64,000 nt of DNA from Pinguiococcus pyrenoidosus (GCA_019677205.1 JAAMXY010000726.1:1-64000), one strand, 5' to 3'. Counted from the stretch's first letter, positions 11,701-20,381 are shown. Numbers and translations: made by a program. Notes: a model not told the origin generated them from the sequence alone.

Positions 11701-14470
11701 AACCTTCGTTGGCGCCCTCCGTCTTCCCACATTTGTGTGGAGAGGCTTCAATCAACGTATCCCTGATGCGGCGACACCAAAACCCGGATTGTTTGCTTTG
11801 ATGGAGGCAGAGACTGTAAGGGACGCGACTCTACGCTCACGCCTGAGGCGTGGAACCCGCGGCAATCGACCCGCTCAAATGTGCACGGACAGCGACCCTG
11901 GGACCACATTTCGCAACCTCTCTCCCGTGTCTTTTCGCTTGTTAAGTTTATTCGTGCATGGAGGCTTTCTTTTGGGAGCGGTCGCAGATGCCGACAAAGC
12001 TGCACTCCTTCGGCAGCACCTTCGACACGTGGCCTCGATCAGGGTGATCGCAGACGCTGAGAGTGTCTTCTGGTATCTCGATGCCTGTGTCAGAGCAGAT
12101 ATCCTGGCGTTGCGCACGATTCTTAATCGCCCAGTAGAGGACGTGATGCTTTTTATTCACGCTGCTCTTCATAGACTTGTCGAATGCGCAGCGGAAGCGC
12201 CTGCCAGCGCAGTGGGGCTTCGGTCCCAAGATGAACGCGTCGTCTTCGAGACCTGGTTTGAACGTCAAGTTGTGGAACCAATTCTTCCGGGACACGCTGC
12301 TGATGGAATTCGCGCTATGCGTGCCAGCACTCAGAGAGATTCCGCAGATCCTCGGCTTCTGCAGTTTAAGCTGGAAGAAGTCTTGTGTCGATCTGCGCCA
12401 GTGAACTGGGAGGACCTCGGCGATGCCTCAAGACGATATCTCCTTCCCCATGTGCTGCATTACAGCCCTTTGCCGCGTTTGGGCATGCTGGAAGCGCATC
12501 TGCAAAAGCTACCCACAAGGCCGGCCATTCTAAGACTGTTTTGCAGCACAGTGCAAGAGGCTGAGCGAGGCCGAGACGTTCCCGTCTTGTCCAAAAGCCT
12601 GGCCGATGTGTTTTTGATTGCCGAGATTCTCCCCTTTTTGAGGTGGTTCCGGGAGAAGTGTAGCGGCCAATTGCTTCGGGGCCACGCAAGGCAGACATCC
12701 TTTTCGTCCTTTTTCAACGAGTTGCCTGAGGAGGAGGAGCCACACGCTCGGTGCTTGTTCGAGAAGTACAAGTCAGCTTGGAACGGAGCGTTGGGCTCCG
12801 ATGTCCAGAATGGGTGTCGAAACGTGCAGGTACCGACCGTGTCTGAAGACTTGCCCATTGCATTTGCTTGTCCGCAGCGGGAGTCGCCCGCCCCGGCCTT
12901 CGGCGACATTCCCGTTGGCTTCGACGAGTCAGCAGAGGAGCTCGCAGCGCTTGGTCTTCATGAGCTAGCCCTACAGCACAACCTTCTGCTGCTCCAAGTG
13001 AGAGAGTATCTCGCCGGCGAAGGTTCGAAGCTGCAGGTGCAGCTACATGCGAGCGCTAAGAACATCAAGTCCGACGGCGGCTGCATCGATCCTGGGGCTG
13101 CGAGCATCATGGATGCCGGTGTGGCAGAGCTCTTGAGCGAAGAAGCCCTTTCTCCGGACGATGTGCAAATAGGGGTGGAGCACACCTTGCTGGAGTGCTA
13201 TCAGCCGTGCATGCGCGTCGCAGGAGGCCTCATTGGCTCCTTCGACGTGCGAGCCAGTGAGACTCGGCTTGCGCTGCGGTTTTTCTCCGGGCGACGGCCC
13301 ATGCGCGTGAAGAATCCGGATCACTCTGACCTTGACGAAGATGTCGGTGAATTTACGTACCTCTTGAATGCTACAAGCATAAGCATCCCACTTCTGGGAC
13401 ATCCGAACCTTGTGAACAGAACTGATATTGCCAGACAAGTGCCACTGCGTGTCGCGCTCAGGGACCAGAGAAGCTTCAACAGGCTAGAGCGGAGCCTCTT
13501 GCACGATGGCGGATTGGCCGAACGGATCCGGAGAATTACAGGCGATCTCATCACGATGCTGAGGTGCATTCGAGACTTGGGGACCCAGCAGGCGGGCATG
13601 ACCCTCAAGGACTTTGCGTCGCTCTGCGATCAAGCTGGTCGTTCCCTGGCCGAGCGCCCTGACAGCTCAATTCTCCATCCGGACGCGCTGGCAAACGTAG
13701 AGAACGTTCCAGAGCTCGATTCCATTCCAGTGGGAGGCCTGGTGTCTCTCTACCTGCTCGCTACGGAACACGTTTGCTTCGCGAACTTCAGGCGGGACAA
13801 AGAGATTGTCTTGAAGGATGCCGAGCATCGCCGAATTACCGACCTGAAGGACTTGCCAGTGGGGTACCGAGCACCGGACAGCGCTCCCCACTTGGATGCC
13901 CTGACGCGACTTCTAGCGCGGTTTGTGCTTTTAAGCCCTCCACGCCCCTACGTGCTCCGTCCTGCAAACGAGCGAGCCTCTCCGCCTCATGAGCTACATG
14001 CTATCTTCGACTCCCTGAACGTTGTGAGCGATTTGGGGCTGCCCAGCGATTTGGATTGTGAGGTGGATACCGTCAGCTTCGTCGAAACCTCCGATTCAGT
14101 CATTGAGGAGCTTCGCGAGTTTGTTCCGCCTTCCTTTCACGCCTGGGATGGCTATACGAATGGGCACGCGGCGCAGCTTCTGGACCTCTGTGTCGGGAAG
14201 TGGTATCGTGATCGCGATTGCGGGGCTAGCGCGCGCTTCTCCCTCGCCGCGGAGCAAGAGGTCTACGGTCAGCAGATTGTCAGAGACTTCGAGTCCCTGA
14301 GGCCCGCCACAGTCCCATCTGTACCGGGCGACAACGCTGGCGTCGAGAGCTTTTTCCTAGACCGTGACTTTTTCTCCGACTTTGACACCAGTTCGAAAGT
14401 TGACTCGGATGATGAGTCAGTTCTTCATGAAGAGGAGAAATTCGGAATGCCATACAGTTCGGGATTCTAG
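2765..14470 (+). CDS. RNF213-like giant AAA ATPase with RZ-type zinc finger (putative E3 ubiquitin ligase)
   Basis: One uninterrupted frame of about 3,900 codons. Two AAA modules are visible. The first has Walker A GEAGCGKT at residues 792-799, with LVFLDELN downstream. The second has Walker A GKPGCSKS at 1145-1152 and Walker B LVLLDEVGLAEQSP (Asp1229-Glu1230). LDE(I/V)GLAE-SP and a later 'PALLNRF' block are RNF213 family hallmarks, and the ~350-residue spacing fits its adjacent active AAA units. Near residue 2934 a Cys-rich block (YQCSCGYRYVLSEC, a later Cys pair, then IGGQNH) matches the RZ finger shared by RNF213 and ZNFX1. No C3HC4 RING is visible between the AAA units and the RZ finger. 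In animals RNF213 ubiquitylates proteins and bacterial LPS and coats lipid droplets; the role here is inferred. The listed start is TTG; the frame is open back to 2609 and the first in-frame ATG is near codon 95, so an upstream exon or a shorter N-terminus is likely. Intronless, unlike its neighbours. Confidence 0.8.
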   Translation: MRTGNPQILDASVAFPPDADGLTPRTSHDLLQELERLQKVNVNWTSAISNVRRESPFIARVPSVAIWHLKDALLAGDQKQIERRLSSVSWAENCMEAEPEQFRLRYDTHKLTRLSRKCTARNAHQGDFESFLFCIHAALASVMDEASLCRYGPLQDKLVEDMQHRSILFLDDDGWQHAHAGQAKEAKITPNRLLIVREKAPRTNRNQSVALLTALSILLPLGEAPGQESLLACDESTSVDDIHRFLELQIHRSRHADDNFRPVGVLAQVDTLCVEAFQALLNGFTEARKRTTERDSALLRIAVTVTRDVSSERVDLLRQIGDLASILLLTEDRLRDLLRRALECLPNIEIVRSPLAGDGKTHYIETQSGGGSRSLLWGGAQTRSDAASVLIQTNQPEISSVRLELFPFDVGGTLEADLLLGELLLSGCVFDSENACWNRVPHNVKIYLEVCNSLVLEDPVTLLDQSMPLLRIMPNVHEVGVEMNLAFDFSHPAFPGQDIRHAFSVAGAALTLRSLREAHPLEPIVDQEGSGLFQLTAETGIQVLHAEELLSDSRHLADVKRKAEEQLTSAMGDDDGEPGRQRWSKATLVSYFRFLARWVERWANQLFLYNLQLLQENQNQYPREAIAAAFLEILESMCAMAAKVCVRSSAAAAQTAQLLSGSQECDVRQVMAGRVRDDGNMRDVAWAFNAGDAIMICADSDQVPQVIMQVRTLWSELRGVEDQFATIPEKLDEADEKTLQDLLLQTVMGDCAVPAAERHALFDNYALTKDNMIKIIDAVERLRAGLPVMMIGEAGCGKTELMRRTARLMGLREEHMLELPIHAGTSLDEIAGVLDDAAESVQEDDSGIRLVFLDELNTCPHLPALKRLFVDRLHPVTNKPLESRIRLAAACNPYRFSPEPLVAVGFKVSETTRRKDFFYGLCYRVYPLPESLFNCLTAFGELTPDAERTYVERMMQGRSRVLLPNNSMEALGELSPSLVDAATSAVTVAHHFFRTRRLHVSLRDPVRVVKVWAYGRFELQRRTKRLRLSDSLDVDTAALVVALHLVYETRLPDLPMRNDLIDEMLDDKLGQLLATASTKNRMRLLYEADLEIARQEWRQVVDREEKHWTRCLEIPGNIALVRALRENVHSAIVCFMTRIPLFIVGKPGCSKSLTISLLLTALSDPKGELAGVARAEVRSFQGSRQSKSEALLTVFRLAKERQRQFQAQEALQKQRHSIHQHTLSLVLLDEVGLAEQSPDNPLKVLHAQLEPRNPGDAVPTIAISNWELDRSKMNRGLVLACPPAEAEDLALIGTSIIRFYLERDDEVRKSLEASMRRLTSAFLRYLQRQRPEDFHGLRDWYGTCSYASRLLLAADQIANVVSEDAVESAKDMRLSDGLFREGEYLVSLCRKQHRRRSMNDLVPVEWALHLAILNNMGGNGKLGSGPLRKLCESIYTDASLVRLDQLPTVKDITQPTRVLETLLSDVDGRHIMVICRSAGPVIRVIERSAQQAANWRPETLIGSALERDQEGSDMYAQSMLQAAIVAMAQERRLLILQNLGIIHTALYDLFNANYTRGGGNGGQRFCRVARERFCNPRCAVAEQFKVVLVVPPEQAACFEPALLNRFAKVEVELSDLVKAFDRRALESWRTRAVTALPCLGARPGHDSGTLLHMPAAPLGLLHMVELSLYTLHEDFAEYPEDARDRLADDLLLPMLSPESNLENRRRSGLTEAGSTSSDCLSRPHWTFPYLLRAIFSEASYRGTIVPLVVPTFCCEMLPRMQDEIYRISGASTVVEDGIAMTLVPSHVRLQERLDDFVNESVLAIQRDEAALCCLRIHVDMSSPRAEDGADYIIAQIDKVAKKISDRRAPGRGVVVLAMVVTSRRSSAKSERRLRPFVLSRPPVDGGVCEPWRCVYVDSFSGKLPWRTSVDELLHGTRASCLGLTGGDASRFCCVLRDLFPYAIERISNQGPALARLEALADAAVSHRRLLESIQAVLFEELSAEEEGWRLAVAENSNLLQNTGSFLLALLSSIRSDHIIVPTVEKVLLHGLHESCNDCQVPDETWRQLSMSLLRREKRPKPLNAQLDGVRLSCLGAPALLRILIPCAETGLLNGDDDARQNQPVVALIAACKKRMAATWYRLERDLADFLLRHASAAEKLVKEDAVAEAVSTVCRGIGREFVVTNLMKGPLRETATMVTKWLKDVLLPLSENHASASDSNFGAGAGAGETKGNPPDTWRSEAGDGVEDALEQICGGVAAIALSIPISREASLLMLRCLTIIHEEIPDMLNDALIARTPTNGVRHVVRMVFSMLTGERDIVSLLRDSVRQMMPTGPDLGTLTFSELKTRMAEVVSCTVINLFKSSAALARLDVRSRLRVSMRLATALHGKYNANTEVASFLVLGRMMISENAVDAQVLNHAVKHMLHAEDQSLNCLKRAGCCLEDPAVPLDVALIGIQRASDLLRFGRNQEGHADFARMLRTAARRLDGSFEVAAQHHEHLSFLAHRLLHRILRPKAKRDVLQEVVEFCCGNFSSSQAPGVLASVDPVLMELGGIDDSPMIAILSTCIAKYCKIRETLQRAVQDLAREETQIQACDRLSAFLRRLNQNLDHHHDGPATLTRLISITAAKEAAIAAVEIVQVLRRNLLPYENKRESLRGLIRDLLQREFSRRPAAPAELLPTHERIELPPPLCSLFAVSATRRAGRTGAESVKWLKDLFVHDDSDAAKWMMNCWRNMERHRGGSNGLGFRLLSLRDTPPGYRDEVVGDVALLNRDEDVPGTEERLMGCLRSPIGRIRLCAELAEAAAMQRSDARPQHTSDAVELQNAFLKPKVQAALRPLSLALLLLQQVGEPLNNPEPLSPFSVSADLAPTAPGMVPAELWRSSIVLHLLSILSCGASGTAPRGFQPFVRAMQVDEQSLAATFWPGIANNEWDMWIRSGHRKGISPRQNLGVYQCSCGYRYVLSECLGPVERQNCNNNDNPDVECRNQIGGQNHVLAPHQTFVGALRLPTFVWRGFNQRIPDAATPKPGLFALMEAETVRDATLRSRLRRGTRGNRPAQMCTDSDPGTTFRNLSPVSFRLLSLFVHGGFLLGAVADADKAALLRQHLRHVASIRVIADAESVFWYLDACVRADILALRTILNRPVEDVMLFIHAALHRLVECAAEAPASAVGLRSQDERVVFETWFERQVVEPILPGHAADGIRAMRASTQRDSADPRLLQFKLEEVLCRSAPVNWEDLGDASRRYLLPHVLHYSPLPRLGMLEAHLQKLPTRPAILRLFCSTVQEAERGRDVPVLSKSLADVFLIAEILPFLRWFREKCSGQLLRGHARQTSFSSFFNELPEEEEPHARCLFEKYKSAWNGALGSDVQNGCRNVQVPTVSEDLPIAFACPQRESPAPAFGDIPVGFDESAEELAALGLHELALQHNLLLLQVREYLAGEGSKLQVQLHASAKNIKSDGGCIDPGAASIMDAGVAELLSEEALSPDDVQIGVEHTLLECYQPCMRVAGGLIGSFDVRASETRLALRFFSGRRPMRVKNPDHSDLDEDVGEFTYLLNATSISIPLLGHPNLVNRTDIARQVPLRVALRDQRSFNRLERSLLHDGGLAERIRRITGDLITMLRCIRDLGTQQAGMTLKDFASLCDQAGRSLAERPDSSILHPDALANVENVPELDSIPVGGLVSLYLLATEHVCFANFRRDKEIVLKDAEHRRITDLKDLPVGYRAPDSAPHLDALTRLLARFVLLSPPRPYVLRPANERASPPHELHAIFDSLNVVSDLGLPSDLDCEVDTVSFVETSDSVIEELREFVPPSFHAWDGYTNGHAAQLLDLCVGKWYRDRDCGASARFSLAAEQEVYGQQIVRDFESLRPATVPSVPGDNAGVESFFLDRDFFSDFDTSSKVDSDDESVLHEEEKFGMPYSSGF

Positions 14471-14965
14471 CAGGGAGGAGTAGAAGCAAGACGCAGACAG
14501 CATCCTCATCCGAGCAAGGCAATTGTTTCTTCAGCTCATCTTCAGGACTTCGGTCCTCGCATAGTTTTCAGAAGCCGAGTTGCTGTCTAGAACGACGTGG
14601 AGTGGGCGCATGCCGTCATTGATCTCTCGCTTTCGCGATGGCGCCTTGCTTCGATCCGTAGACCTGTCGAGGTGCTTTCATTTCCAGCTAGTACTTCTCC
14701 AGCGGGTGAGCTTGTCGGGTGACGTTCAAGGGCGTCAGCAGTTGGAGACACAAGCCCTTTTCACACCTTGACCTCGTTCCGTCTGCCTCGCGTCCAACCC
14801 CACCATGCAGTCCAACTCGCTTTCTCCCCATTCCTACAGACGCCAAATCATACACCAACACGCGCTCTTCGGCGCTCGTGACAGACAGCCGTTTCGCTGA
14901 ACTCCGCTTCGCTTCGCTGTGCTATAGCTTGCGCCCCGCTGCATCCCACGCCGCCGCCAGGCATC
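14471..14965. other. Intergenic, no gene seen
   Basis: About 495 bp between the RNF213-like stop and the Kelch gene start. Only short shadow ORFs occur. It presumably holds the 3' end of the former and the promoter of the latter; no TATA-like box or repeat stood out. Confidence 0.5.
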
Positions 14966-17171
14966 ATGGGCAAGAAGAAGAGGGACAAGGACGCGCGCCA
15001 GCAGCGCAAGGAGCGCCAGGCGGCCAAGCAGGAGAAGAAGAGCGCGAAGAAGGGGCAAAAACTCGCCAAGAAGGCCGGCGATGACGACCTCGACGCCATT
15101 CTGAGGGAGTTTGAGGAGAGAGAAGCGGCGAAGACGGCCATCTCCGTCTTCCAGAGCGATGCGCCAAGTCCCAGGAGCAACTTCAGCCTCACGGCGCTCA
15201 GCAGCAACGAGGCAGTGCTGTTCGGCGGAGATTTCTTCGATGGCATCGACTCCAAAACCTTCAACGACCTGTACATCATGCGCTTTGGAGGGGACAAAGA
15301 CGTGCTGTGGACCAAGGTGGAGTCGCCCAACACGCCGCTGCCCAGAGGCAGTCACCAGGCTGTGATCTACCGCGACTTCATGTACATCTTCGGCGGAGAG
15401 TTCACTACCAGCACCCAGTTCCACCACTACGGGGACTTCTGGAGACTGCAACTCAAGAGCCATGCGTGGGAGCAGCTGCCCCTGCAGGGCCAGGCTCCCA
15501 GCGCTCGGAGTGGGCACCGCATGTGCGTCTGGAGGCACTACCTCGTGCTGTTCGGAGGCTTCTACGACGCCGCGCGGGGCACCAGATGGTTCGACGACCT
15601 GTACGTCATGAGCTTCACCGACTTTGTGTGGCGCAAGGTGGAGAAGAGGCCCCTGGCACCGCATCCGGCGCCTCGCAGTGGCTTCGGCATGGCGCTGCAT
15701 GCGGCCAACGACAGCGTCTTCGTCTTCGGAGGCTACAGCCAGGCCAAAGATGCGGCCAAGAAGGACCAAAGACAGCTGCACAGCGACGTCTGGGCCTTGC
15801 GCCTTCGCGCGCTGGCGCAACCGGGAGGTATGGTGTATACACGAGAGGGGCTGCAGGATGGGCTGCAGGGGGTGTGCTGCAGGGTGGGCTGCAGCAAGAT
15901 TCGCAAGGCGCAGGACTCATCTTGGACTGTGCCTAGGAATGCCGACTTGGGAACGCATCTCCCGGAAAGGAGCCGCGCCGTCTCCTCGCTCTGGCTTCCG
16001 CTGCGCCACTTACAAGAATCGTGTTCTCATCTTCGGTGGCGTCGCTGACACCGACGGACCCCGGTACGACCCTTGAAGGTCCATTGTCCTGTCTAGCAGC
16101 TTCGAGCTTTGAATCAGCTCATCGTCAAGCATGCTGCCTTCGTAGATACTCGCTGATCAGTACGTTCTACTCGGACCTGCATGCGTACGACATGAGCCGA
16201 TGCCGCTACTACGAATTGCAGACCAAGGCACGTCTCGGCATCGGTGGCAAAAGATGGAAGCGCGTGCCTGAGCAAGGTTGTTCTTGTGTTTCTCTTGTGG
16301 CACTCAGGCACGCGCCGAAGGAGGCAAGCGACGGCGACGAAAGGCGGGAGGCGACACCATGTCAGAGGCGCCGGATCACGGTCGTGAGGACGGCGACTTG
16401 GAGGTTGACGACGATGAGGAGGACGAGGACACGAATCTTGAGGAAGGCAAGGCTTTTGGATTCTGGGACGACAAGGGAGAGATGGTGTTTCTATCGGAAG
16501 GTACCTGGAGCAAACCCCTACCACCTCAGTACCGCACCTTTCCTCATGCGTGGGCGCAGGTGAAGACGACGATGCACAACACGGCGGAGAAGAGTCCAAA
16601 GATACAGAGGCTGAGGCCCCAGCGCCTCGGCTTCCCGAGGAAGCAACCCCGCCGCCGATCCTTCCTGAGCATGGCTCAACCGATGAAGTTGAGACGATCG
16701 CAGAGGACCTGAAACCACCTCAAGTCGAAGACGCTAAGGACGAAGGAGGAGGTGGTGGAGGAGGAGGCGGAGGAGGAAACGAAGGAGAAAAAGAAGAAGA
16801 AAACCATGCAAGCGGGGATGATCCACCGGAAAATGTGCCGGAGGCACGGGCAGCTTCTGAGGAGCCTTCGGGGCAAGCACTGGAATACAAGCCGTGCTCG
16901 CGCATTATGGCTGGAATGACCGTCCTTGGGAACAAGCTCATTCTGTACGGCGGCATCGCCGAGGATGGCGACAGAGAGGTAGCAAAGGAGAAGCCGCTTG
17001 GAAGAGAAGAGGAACCTGCGCTGAGCTTTTTCCATCTCTCCTCGTTTTCTTGCTTCGTGAGCAGGTCACCATGGACGATCTGTGGGTGCTTGATATGTCC
17101 AAGCGGCAGGGCTGGGAGCGGATCCTTGAAGGAAGCTTCAAGACGCAAGAATGGAAAGGGGAAGAAGATGA

Positions 17172-17211
<40 letters not shown>

Positions 17212-18143
17212 AACGACGACGATGATGATGACGACGACGACGACGACGCGCCGGAAGAGGGAGAGGACTATGGCAGCGACAATTCCGAGTTGAACGAGGA
17301 CGCAGGCGCAGAAGAGCCTGGAGAGCGAAAGACTGATGTGGAGGGTGAAGAAGAAGGAGAGGCTCCCGCCGCTGCGGAAGCTGCTCCGCCCTCCGGTGCC
17401 GGAGAAGCGGCCGCAATGGAAGGCGGGGAAGCGTCGGCCGCAGAGGATGGAGAGGATGGCAAGGCGAAAAAGAAGAAGAAGAAAAAGAAGAAGGGCAAAG
17501 ACAAAGACAAAGACAAGCAGCGCGCAAAGGGTCTTCGCGCGCGTCTGCAGGAGCTGCACGAGCGTCTGGACACCGACGATCCGGAGAGAACGCCCAGGTG
17601 CAATCTTCGAGCTTTTCCACTCCACTTCGCTCCGCGGTTCTTGGAGGCGCCAACCTCCTGATCTCCCGTTGTTTTTATGTACTGTTTTGTTCTCCAGTGC
17701 TGGTGAGACTTGTCGCGACTTCTTCGCTCGCACCAGCGACGTCTGGGTTCGCAAGCTGCTTGAAGAGAGGCCCGGACTGTCCGACAATCCGCACTTCTCT
17801 GAGAAGGAGCTCCGCAGGGACGCCTTCAGGTGGGTTTCCTCAGGTCACTGCTGCACTGCCCGAAAGGGGGTGTTCTTTTCCTGTTTTTTTTGTGTTTTTG
17901 ATTTGTCTCTTTTCCATAAGCAGTAGCGAGGATATACCTGTTTGACATTGGTTGGCGTTGTTTGACATGGTTTGACTTTGCTTGACGTTGCTTGCGGTTT
18001 TTGGTTTTCCCTCAAGCCTGGCGCAGGAGCGTTACGCAGAGCTCGAGCCAGTCCTGCAGGAGCTGGATGATTTGGAGCGGGAGCAGAACGAGGCAGAGCG
18101 CGAAGCGGTGGCTGCGGGAGGGAAGAAGCGAGGAAAGCGATAG
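14966..18143 (+). CDS. Kelch-repeat protein of the KLHDC4 type with C-terminal DUF4110-like domain
   Basis: Eight exons by eye: 14966-15827, 15937-16063, 16161-about 16263/16276, 16308-16500, 16560-16978, 17065-17597, 17698-17829 and 18017-18143. The protein begins MGKKKRDKD with a Lys-rich head, as in KLHDC4. Kelch blades follow, carrying repeated FGG motifs (VLFGGDFFDG, YIFGGEFT, VLFGGFYDA, FVFGGYSQ, LIFGGVADTDGP, then TFYSDLHAYD). A long acidic, low-complexity segment includes an Asp tract, and another blade (LILYGGIAEDGD...DDLWVLDM) follows. The C-terminal exons (ETCRDFFARTSDVWVRKLLE and a coiled tail ending KKRGKR) match the DUF4110 region that follows Kelch in this family. Its molecular role is poorly known. 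The exon 3/4 joint is uncertain because two donors fit different frames. Ends only 58 bp from the convergent J-protein stop. Confidence 0.85.
17165..17248 (+). repeat. GAY trinucleotide tract coding for poly-Asp
   Basis: A run of GAC/GAT codons inside exon 6 of the Kelch gene encodes about 28 acidic residues, broken by one AAC (Asn). It is likely length-variable. Confidence 0.9.
17937..17995. repeat. Imperfect TTTGAC-type repeats in an intron
   Basis: Several spaced copies of a (t)ttgac(a/g)ttg(g/c) unit occur in the last intron of the Kelch gene, just before the polypyrimidine stretch and the acceptor at 18016. Confidence 0.6.
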
Positions 18144-18201
18144 AGGAGAAGTGCCAGTCTTATTCTCCACTTCTCCGAAATCGGGCGCCCATGACCTCCA
18201 C

Positions 18202-19995
18202 TCATGCCGCAACCGCTTCGCGGACTTTCCTTACGTAGTCGGCCTTCTCTAAGCAGCCGACGCACTCGGATCCGAGAGCCGCTAGAATCTCCCGAAGCTC
18301 GCGGAGTTTCATCTTGCTAAAGTCCGTTGATGGATCTAACGCCTCGTGCACCCTTCGTCGCTTCTTCGCTGCTTCTCGCCTTGCGGTGACGCACTTGCGC
18401 TCGCCGTTCTTCACCAGGTCCGCGACGAAGTCGGGAAGTGCCTCTGCAGGGATGCGATGCTTAGACGCAGGCCGCTCGGAATACCCAGTCCAGTGGCGCC
18501 GCCTGCGACGATGTACCTGAAGAGAGGTCGTCGACCATGATGGTCGCGTACTGATCGCCCCCGCAGAAGGCCACGACTGTCGGGTACTTCCGAATCCCAA
18601 AGCGTTCGGACAGCTTTGGATTGGAGCCCCGCACCTCCCCGAATGCCACGACACCTGCGCGCAGGTCCAGCATGAGGAAACCGCACCACGCAAGCGATGC
18701 AAGCATGGGGCCCTCCGGTTTCGTCGGTACGAACCTCGATACTGATATGCCATGCCCTTCAAGACCAGTGGCGTCTCGAACTTGGACGTAAACAGAACGA
18801 TGCAGGAAGCGGGCCTGATACCGAAAGATACCGGCTACTCGGTGAGCACCTTGCGGCCGAAAGCAGAGCTAGCTCCATGCCGCAGTGGCTTCTTACCCCT
18901 TGGACTTGCATCCCGTGAGAAATTCGTCCACCTGCTCCGAGCGCAGCAGGTTGTTCACATAGTCGGAGGGGACGCGCTCCGAGATGTAGCGATGAAAGGC
19001 TTTGGCGGTGCTCGCGCCCGAGTAGTCCTCGTGCGTTCCGTCGATGTACAACCGGAATCCGTCTCCCCGGACCCGTTGGCGTCGACAGAAATTCGAGTGC
19101 AAGTCGCAGTCGAGCGCCCCGACCTTCACGCTCTTCCCAAGCTTCTGCGCCAGGAGCTCCACCTCCTCCGGAAGCTCTCGTCTCGACTGGATCCCCCGAA
19201 GACCAGGGAAAGACGAAACCATCAGCACCGCCGCCGCTTCTTGTTCTCCTTCCTCGCTGGCTTTCTGCGGGAGTCCGCCGAGAGCACATCCAACGTTTTC
19301 TCACCTGTGCTGTGTAAAAGTGCACGAACCAGATATGCTTGCTGGACGCATCCGGGAAGCGAGCCTCCGAGAGCTTGCGCACCGTCCGGTGCATGCCGTC
19401 GAAGTTGTACACTTGCCGCGGCCGTTGGTGCCCACCCCTGGAGAAGCCCCCGCCGCCCCCAGGACCAAAGCCTCCGCCTCCAGCAGAGAAGGTGAAGCGA
19501 GAGCCGCCACTGAAGCCGCCTCCCGGGCCGAAAATGTCCTCGAACATCTTGAAGGGGTCCTGAGCGCCGTGGAATTGGAAGCCTCCGCCGCGACCGCCGC
19601 CTCCGCGACCTGCCTGCTGGTTCTTCAAGCCTTCCTCTCCGACTTGGTCGTAAATCCGGCGCTTCTCGGGGTCACTAAGCACCTCATAGGCCTCGGAAAC
19701 CTCGGTAAACTTCTTCTGAGCCCCCTCCTGGTCGTCCGGATTCTTGTCCGGGTGGTACTTGAGCGCCAGTTTCCGGTACGCCTTCTTCAGGGCCGCCTCG
19801 TCAGCATTGCGCTTGACGCCCAGGAGCTTGTCTGCGAAGAAGGGCGTCGTGGATCAGCTCTGAGGCCCTCGGTGGTACTCTGTCGCGCGGCGGCACTCTC
19901 TGTCGGCGGCGCCACTTACAGTAGTCTTTGCCGGCCAGCGCCGCTCCGACTAGCAGGCCATAGACAAGGAGGCTCAGAGAGCTGGTGGGAGCCAT
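18202..19995 (-). CDS. Secreted/ER J-domain protein with redox-dead thioredoxin-like domains and a MANF-like C-terminus
   Basis: Exon 1 (19995-19920) encodes a signal peptide, [20 protein letters not shown], with cleavage near ALAG. A J domain follows ([34 protein letters not shown]) with the HPD that stimulates Hsp70 ATPase, then a Gly/Phe-rich stretch. Next come two thioredoxin-like segments. The first reads [11 protein letters not shown] spliced to [17 protein letters not shown], so the CxxC expected after FYT is absent. The second is [17 protein letters not shown] followed by [13 protein letters not shown], also without CxxC. The last exon ends [18 protein letters not shown], then [10 protein letters not shown]: a SAP-like helix pair with CxxC that closely resembles the C-terminal domain of MANF/CDNF. 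All joins keep frame with GT-AG introns. Likely an ER-lumen co-chaperone of BiP. No KDEL-type signal; the protein ends in AVAA. Confidence 0.85.
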
Positions 19996-20381
19996 GGTGG
20001 CGTCAGCGAATCCGCAGCTGCGGCGCAAAGCGGTCAGCGGCGCTCTCCCATCTTCCCCACGAGAGAGAGCCACGCGGCAAGCGTAGGAGACGCGGCGATG
20101 CTTCAGATCCGACTCCGAGTTATCCTGGCAGCGCTACAGATCCAACGCGGTTCTGGAGCCACAGGCATTTGATACGTGGAAGGATGTGGATACTGTTGGA
20201 TTAACGTTTCGAGGACTGTTCGATAACTGCAGCCAACCACGAACCTCCATTCAACTTTTTCAAAAACCGCTTTTTGACCTTATGCACCCATGATATGCGA
20301 ATATTTCAGCCGCCTTTGCTCAACCGCCGAGCGCCACAGGATTGGAGCCACTCGGAGACGATTCTGCGCCGCAGAGACGAC
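19996..20381. other. Divergent intergenic region
   Basis: 386 bp between the divergent starts of the J-protein and the coiled-coil gene. No ORF of interest. It is more AT-rich around 20200-20290 than the flanking exons and presumably holds both promoters. Confidence 0.4.

Noticed and set aside
14966-16048. A complete single-exon 360-aa Kelch protein
   Set aside because: The frame loses Kelch similarity after 15827, where a GTATGG donor lies; the next Kelch blade resumes in another frame at 15937, showing an intron.
16720-17787. 355-codon minus-strand ORF with Val/Ile runs
   Set aside because: It is the antisense of the GAC/GAT tract and acidic exons of the Kelch gene; the hydrophobic runs are an artefact of the complementary codons.
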